DNA of 64,000 bases, taken from NCBI GenBank assembly GCA_046260155.1, contig JBJYXV010000046.1, positions 1 to 64,000 of the forward strand. The letters run 5' to 3'. Below, piece after piece: positions 59,568-64,000 of the stretch. A program made the translations under genes and the position numbers. The stretch's first letter is position 1. Each line of letters begins with the position of its first letter. The DNA comes from PFL25 sp046260155 (lineage in GTDB: Bacteria > Chloroflexota > Anaerolineae > Anaerolineales > UBA4823). A model generated the notes under the pieces. The model saw nothing but the letters and a program-made list of their open reading frames with translations, did not search any database and was not told the origin of the DNA.

Positions 59568-61055
59568 TTATGGCGTGAACTCAAGGTAAAGCGGGCTGTT
59601 GACGACCAGCTGATCCCCGGATGGCGTGACTTCGCTCCCATACTTGTCATAAGCAGCACTTAAATCACTTGGAACAGGGATAGATATATCGATTTGTTCG
59701 GGGGACCAGAGAACCCAGGTGTGTTTACCTGGCGAGATAAATTCATATCCCAGCAAATTCTCATACTGGTTTACTTCTCCATTATATACAGATTGGGAAA
59801 GCGAGTTGGCAAGATAAGCCAGCGCTTCGTAGACGGGTTTTGGATTTTGTTCTTCATCCAGCAAACCACTATAGCGCCAACCTGGCCCTTCAAATTGGTA
59901 CCAGATGGTGCCTTCAATTCCATTCGCCCAATTTCCTACATAGAGCCGTATGGCGTACTCTGCTTGAGTATCATAAAAGGCTGCTCCTGGTGGGTCGCAG
60001 TCTGTGGGATTATATTCTGCGCACATTAATGCCGCTTCGGTGAGGTAAATTGGTTTTTCCACCTGGTATTTCTCGAATAATTGACGAATATAGTTAATTT
60101 TCCCGTTAACCACGCCTCCCAGGTGCTCCCAGCTGGGATTATGTTTGTCCATATACAGCTCATAGGGATATCCGGATGCGGGACCGAAATAAGGTGTATA
60201 CCCGTGGAAGCTGAGAATATCGAAATAATCCCCACCCCCATTGCTCAAGACCCCCTCCAGGAAGTTTCCGGCACTGCAGTCCTTGCCTTGTGGAGGCTGA
60301 CTGGGATCACAATCCAGAAGCAAACCGCCAAGCAGCACCCTGGCCTTCGGATCCGCACTCTTGATCACTGGATAAACGACTTTCAACATATCAGCATAAT
60401 AGCCCCCACCATAATATGCATCCAAGTAATTTCCCCAACACCCAAAAACACTGTTCGAACGCACTAAAAGCGGGTCAACATCAGGTTCATTTCCGAGCTC
60501 CCAGTACCTGACATTGTAGGGAGGCTGGCTGTACCGCCTTACAGCCTCACCCAGGAAATCAGCAAACTGATCGAGTTTTTCTGGAAGGATTGGACCGCAA
60601 TATGATCCGGGAAAACGCTGTGCCCACTGTGGGGTTCCCCGCACGATCAGAATGGTTGACAAGCCACTGGCAGAAGCCTGCTCAAGAACCCGCTCTAAAT
60701 CTGCAGCAGCAGCCCAATCCCGCTCTCCTTCAATTGGTTCGATTTCGTACCAGAGCAATCCATTGTGGCGCATCAGCGTCAGGCCGGGTGCACCGACGAG
60801 GTCATCATGATCTAAAAAATTTGCTTGGTGAGATTCCAACCCAAACGCCATGCTTGGTCCAGGGTTCTGTCCTGCCTCAACCTCGAGAGTATCAGGTAAT
60901 TCAGCAGGCATCTCACCGGTTTCAACCGGCGAATCAACCACTCTTACTTCTGGATCTGGAAGTGTTGCTGTGACCGCTATGTTTGCATCTGGACCAGCAC
61001 AAGCTGCCAGGATTACCAGAACGAGGATGCCTGAACCAATAATGTGTAATTTCAT
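59568..61055 (-). CDS. Lipoprotein glycosidase-like protein, first copy
   Basis: A 495-residue exported lipoprotein (signal peptide ending LAAC). After a Ser/Pro/Glu-rich linker (about 20-75) comes a TIM-barrel glycoside hydrolase-like domain resembling GH39/GH5 clan A: MRHNGLLWYEIEPIEGERDW, the acid/base motif YWELGNEPDVD and the nucleophile region KPIYLTEAALMC. IWYQFEGPGWRYSGLLDEEQNPKPVYEAL follows, and a small beta domain ends the chain. Likely acts on an external polysaccharide; the substrate is unknown. It is paralogous to the next gene, 36 bp upstream on the same strand. Confidence 0.87.
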   Translation of the reverse strand: MKLHIIGSGILVLVILAACAGPDANIAVTATLPDPEVRVVDSPVETGEMPAELPDTLEVEAGQNPGPSMAFGLESHQANFLDHDDLVGAPGLTLMRHNGLLWYEIEPIEGERDWAAAADLERVLEQASASGLSTILIVRGTPQWAQRFPGSYCGPILPEKLDQFADFLGEAVRRYSQPPYNVRYWELGNEPDVDPLLVRSNSVFGCWGNYLDAYYGGGYYADMLKVVYPVIKSADPKARVLLGGLLLDCDPSQPPQGKDCSAGNFLEGVLSNGGGDYFDILSFHGYTPYFGPASGYPYELYMDKHNPSWEHLGGVVNGKINYIRQLFEKYQVEKPIYLTEAALMCAEYNPTDCDPPGAAFYDTQAEYAIRLYVGNWANGIEGTIWYQFEGPGWRYSGLLDEEQNPKPVYEALAYLANSLSQSVYNGEVNQYENLLGYEFISPGKHTWVLWSPEQIDISIPVPSDLSAAYDKYGSEVTPSGDQLVVNSPLYLEFTP

Positions 61056-61091
61056 TTCATCTTTTCTGTATTTTGTTGATATCTTACCGGC

Positions 61092-62552
61092 TCATGGCGA
61101 AAGCTCAATATAAACCGGACGATTGACAGTGATCTGGTTCCCTGAAAAAGTTCGTGGAGCCCCGTATAAATTGAAAGCTTTTTTGGCGGATGAGGGTAAC
61201 GTCACGGTATGATTGACTTCATCCGGCGACCACAACACCCAGATTCTCAAGTCGTTCTTTTTAAACTCATACCCAGCTACTCCACTACCTTCCAGTACTC
61301 TCCCGCTATAGGTTGTACTGTGCAGCTCCTGTGAGAGAAATTTCAGGGCATTATAAGCTGGTTTTGGATCCTGGACCTCATCCAACAATCCACCATACCG
61401 CCAACCCGGTCCCTGGAGTTGGTACCAGATGGTGACATCCACATCGTTAGCCCAATTGCGCACGAAAAGCCAGGGCACGTAATCCGCTTGCGCTTCTTCG
61501 AAATCACTGCCCGGTGGATCACATTCCGCAGGCAGGTATTCTGGACAAATCAGCGCACCCTCCGTATGGAAAACAGGTTTATCAATTCCATACTTGCCCA
61601 TCACCTCGCGGATGAATGCCAGCTTACCCAGCACCACCCCACCGCGGTGACTCCATTTTGGATTGCCTTCATCGAGAGAAAGACTTTTACTTGGTCCGGC
61701 ATAGGGTGTATAGCCATGGTAGCTAACAAAATCGAAGTTGTCTCCGCGGAAAGGTTTTCCGCTGCGCAAGATTCCCTCGAAAAATAAGCCACTTAAGCAG
61801 TTCTTATCGATTGTGGGATCGCAATCCAACAGCAGGCCTCCAATGCCCACCTCGGCATCAGGATCAACGGATTTGATCACTGGATAAATTACATTCAGCA
61901 TCTCGCCGAAATATATTCCCCCATAGAATTCACGACTTTGTCCTGGATCAGCATTCCCCCAACAACCGAACACACTATCAAAGCCCAATTCCGGTGAGTA
62001 AACGACATCAGGCTCATTCCAGATCTCCCAGTACTTGACATTGAAAGGTGGTTTGCTGTAACGCTTGACCAGATCGCGCACAAAATTAGCAAACTCCGGC
62101 ATCGCTGTTTGGCTGATCGGTCCACAGGAATAGGGCGGGATCTGCTGTGCCCAGCTGGGCGTATCGCGGATGATACCGATCACATTGATCCCGTTTTCGT
62201 GGGCTGCGATCAACGAGCTCTCATCAACAGCAGACCACTTGTAACCCGAGCTATTCGTATTCTGGGGTTCGATTTTCCCCCAGCGAAAGACATCCATGCG
62301 CGCCCACTGCACTCCCCCATCCTTCGCCAGAGCAGTAACATTAGGATCGTTGAAATCGACCACCTGGGCACCTATTGGCGCAATCCAGGGGTACGTATTC
62401 ACCATCAGCGGCAGGTAAACTTCCGTGCTGGCAGCGAGATCGGATTCACTTGGATTTTGCGCTCCGCTCGCACTCACCGAAATGAGCACCAAAGCCACAC
62501 CAAGAACCAGGCTCGTTATTATCCAATAGGGTTGCTTTCTCCTAAATTTCAT
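61092..62552 (-). CDS. Secreted glycosidase-like protein, second copy
   Basis: A 486-residue secreted paralogue of the preceding gene. ATG 62552 is preferred over the longer frame from 62585 because GGAGG lies upstream and a signal peptide (MKFRRKQPYWIITSLVLG) starts there. After cleavage comes EVYLPLMVN, the 'YLPL' text seen in other secreted proteins here. The barrel has YWEIWNEPDVV (acid/base Glu) and KPVFHTEGALIC (nucleophile Glu), so both catalytic Glu are kept. Closest family is GH39/GH5-like. It lacks a lipobox, so it is released or anchored differently from its twin. Probably cleaves a polysaccharide of the cell surface or the surroundings. Confidence 0.87.
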   Translation of the reverse strand: MKFRRKQPYWIITSLVLGVALVLISVSASGAQNPSESDLAASTEVYLPLMVNTYPWIAPIGAQVVDFNDPNVTALAKDGGVQWARMDVFRWGKIEPQNTNSSGYKWSAVDESSLIAAHENGINVIGIIRDTPSWAQQIPPYSCGPISQTAMPEFANFVRDLVKRYSKPPFNVKYWEIWNEPDVVYSPELGFDSVFGCWGNADPGQSREFYGGIYFGEMLNVIYPVIKSVDPDAEVGIGGLLLDCDPTIDKNCLSGLFFEGILRSGKPFRGDNFDFVSYHGYTPYAGPSKSLSLDEGNPKWSHRGGVVLGKLAFIREVMGKYGIDKPVFHTEGALICPEYLPAECDPPGSDFEEAQADYVPWLFVRNWANDVDVTIWYQLQGPGWRYGGLLDEVQDPKPAYNALKFLSQELHSTTYSGRVLEGSGVAGYEFKKNDLRIWVLWSPDEVNHTVTLPSSAKKAFNLYGAPRTFSGNQITVNRPVYIELSP

Positions 62553-62615
62553 TCTATTGCCTCCACGGTAAAGGTTCTTCATCATAAGCTGGCGGAAAGA
62601 ATTTTCCCAACTTAG

Positions 62616-63086
62616 TTAATTGGGATGAGCAGCTAATAGGAGGATCTGATCCAATCCATTCTCGAGGTATGCCTGGATATCTTCCGCAGCTCGCTCATAC
62701 CCGGAGTAAGGCCCTCCATAAGGATCCGTGATATCACTTTTCTCCCCGGCCATTTCACTTAACAGGTAGATACGCTTTGAGACTTCGGGAAACTCCATGC
62801 AGAGCGCTTCTTTATGACCATTCTCCATGGTTAAAATCAGGTCAAAAGATGCAAGCAGATCATAATCCACACTGCGTGCACGGTGTTGGCTGATATCAAT
62901 ACCTCGGCCAGCCATGACTGCTTGTGATCCAGCCGCTGCGGCATCCCCATCCAAACCCCAGGTGCCCGCAGATTCCACGATCCACTCACCTTCAACCTGC
63001 TTATCCTTGAGCATCTGCTGGAGTAAGCCCATCGCGATTGGCGAGCGGCAGATATTGGCGGTGCAAACGAACAATATAGAAGGCAT
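62616..63086 (-). CDS. Low-molecular-weight protein tyrosine phosphatase
   Basis: A 156-residue phosphatase. The P-loop CTANICRS (Cys8, Arg14) opens the chain and the general-acid Asp is in ITDPYGG. In many bacteria such enzymes dephosphorylate tyrosine kinases that control capsule or exopolysaccharide export. Here it heads the transcript of the two glycosidase-like genes, and the truncated membrane glycosyltransferase-like gene lies behind it, which fits a polysaccharide locus. No tyrosine kinase is present in the window. Confidence 0.94.
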   Translation of the reverse strand: MPSILFVCTANICRSPIAMGLLQQMLKDKQVEGEWIVESAGTWGLDGDAAAAGSQAVMAGRGIDISQHRARSVDYDLLASFDLILTMENGHKEALCMEFPEVSKRIYLLSEMAGEKSDITDPYGGPYSGYERAAEDIQAYLENGLDQILLLAAHPN

Positions 63087-63269
63087 CTTCGCGAGTTATT
63101 CACTCCGGGGCAGGCAAAATATTCATCTTTAAATCAATTGGATATTCTACTCGAAACAGTCCTCGCCAGAGATGAGCATCACCTGGAATAAGATTAGAAA
63201 TTACTAGCCTCCAGATAGATATGCATTTCTGAATATCTTGTTGAGAAAAACATCTAGCCAGAATTTTTT

Positions 63270-64000
63270 CTATGCATGATAAAAGCTGTAGATTGTATAG
63301 AATGAGATGATATCCAGCATGATGAATAAAGTGATCAGCACCCAGATCTGGTATCTCTGCTGGATCTTGAAAAATCGCTCAACCCAGTGCATGATCTCCA
63401 GCCAGCCGATATTTAAAACCAGCATGGTGGGAATAATTACCGGGTATGCATAGCGAGCCACGGGGATATAATAACCTCCATCCATGAAGCTGGTCACCCC
63501 GCGTAAGAACGCAGCACCCCAGATGCCAACCAATGCGAGACCGAGGAAGAAGAAAAGCTCCCAGCGGATTTGGCTGCGGTACCGCCAAAATGCGAATAAA
63601 GCCCCAAGAATACCCGCCAGGGTGAATAACCCCAATATCGTGTAAGGTCGGTAGCCGACGAGCGTGACCTGGGCCCAGCCAAAACGCGCCCAGAAGGTAT
63701 GCAAGAGTGATTTAATAGTTGATTTGTAATATCCGATCAACGGCGCAGGATCCTGTATCAAGCCGATAATAAGATTTGGATTACCAGGTGCGACTTTCGA
63801 TAGAGCCGCTGTGACCCAGGTACGCAGGGCTAATCCGTTCTTTTCAGCAGATGAATTCCGGATCCTGTTGGTAAAATACTCGCCCCCGATCAGCCCGCTG
63901 TCACCAGAATGATTTTCCATTTCTGGAATTTCACCATCCCAATCCCCCTCAACCAGCAGAATGCCATCGTAATAAACCGTGAATTCTTCTCCCGCTGGAT
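63270..64000 (-). CDS. Membrane protein, possibly GT39-like, truncated by window edge
   Basis: The frame is open to the right edge, so the true start is outside. The visible part begins with an outer segment (EEFTVYYDGILLVEGDWDG, then FTNRIRNSSAEKNG). Four hydrophobic helices follow (ILGLFTLAGILGALFAFW, LFFFLGLALVGIWGAAFL, YAYPVIIPTMLVLNIGW and ITLFIMLDIISFYTIY). This is the C-terminal half of a multi-helix membrane protein of the kind found in dolichyl-phosphate-mannose-type glycosyltransferases or in uncharacterised polysaccharide proteins. The family cannot be fixed without the N-terminal half. Confidence 0.65.
   Translation of the reverse strand, partial: PAGEEFTVYYDGILLVEGDWDGEIPEMENHSGDSGLIGGEYFTNRIRNSSAEKNGLALRTWVTAALSKVAPGNPNLIIGLIQDPAPLIGYYKSTIKSLLHTFWARFGWAQVTLVGYRPYTILGLFTLAGILGALFAFWRYRSQIRWELFFFLGLALVGIWGAAFLRGVTSFMDGGYYIPVARYAYPVIIPTMLVLNIGWLEIMHWVERFFKIQQRYQIWVLITLFIMLDIISFYTIYSFYHA

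Overview
The window is most likely from an aerobic member of the Chloroflexota, probably class Anaerolineae or a relative. This is an inference from gene content: an A2-type caa3 oxidase, a fused heme A synthase/heme O synthase, an F420-type LLM oxidoreductase, Tat-exported YkuD proteins, secreted proteins carrying short '(F/Y)(V/L)PL' motifs, and duplicated ParB-like DUF4032 proteins. No rRNA, CRISPR array, prophage or insertion sequence was seen. The only RNA gene found is a tRNA-Thr(CGU) at 38305-38377.

Layout. (1) Positions 1-4.6 kb hold an LLM oxidoreductase and two aldo/keto reductases separated by decayed genes. One of these is a broken AdhR-type MerR regulator that still has its intact 19-bp-spacer operator. 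(2) 4.8-14.4 kb is an envelope region: lipoproteins, a secreted Cys-repeat protein, a HEXXH-type protein, three tandem Tat-dependent L,D-transpeptidases and a PCu(A)C copper chaperone. (3) 14.7-32.2 kb is a long run of minus-strand genes for respiration and cofactors. Read in the direction of transcription it is: rhodanese (with an in-frame UGA), UbiA prenyltransferase, MoeA, polysaccharide deacetylase, MoeA-PBP fusion, peroxiredoxin, cytochrome c, NarL-type kinase/regulator pair, terminator, then the caa3 oxidase (subunits II, I, IV, III), Sco, a cupredoxin-like protein, Surf1 and CtaA-CtaB. (4) 32.5-41.7 kb holds a beta-lactamase-fold protein, an AlaDH/PNT-like enzyme, a VIT1-family protein with a TrmB regulator, a glycosyltransferase, the tRNA, uridine kinase, a VTT protein and an M20 peptidase. 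(5) 41.7-54.6 kb holds a MoxR/DUF58/DUF4129 set, a DnaQ-DinG helicase, nicotinate phosphoribosyltransferase, a Ca2+-type P-ATPase and a Gfo/Idh oxidoreductase. (6) 54.8-64 kb holds a ParB-like protein, a phosphoesterase, two small proteins, a radical SAM protein, two secreted glycosidase-like paralogues, a low-molecular-weight tyrosine phosphatase and a truncated membrane protein.

How the genes work together. The cytochrome oxidase block is nearly self-sufficient: structural subunits, heme A synthesis, CuA/CuB copper delivery (Sco, Surf1, PCu(A)C, perhaps the cupredoxin-like protein) and an upstream two-component system with a Cys-rich GAF domain that could sense redox state. Two observations stand out. 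The subunit II reading frame begins with a degenerate NarL-type receiver domain fused ahead of the membrane part. The rhodanese reading frame contains a UGA exactly where the relatives I recall have the second Cys of a CxC motif, so it may be a selenoprotein.
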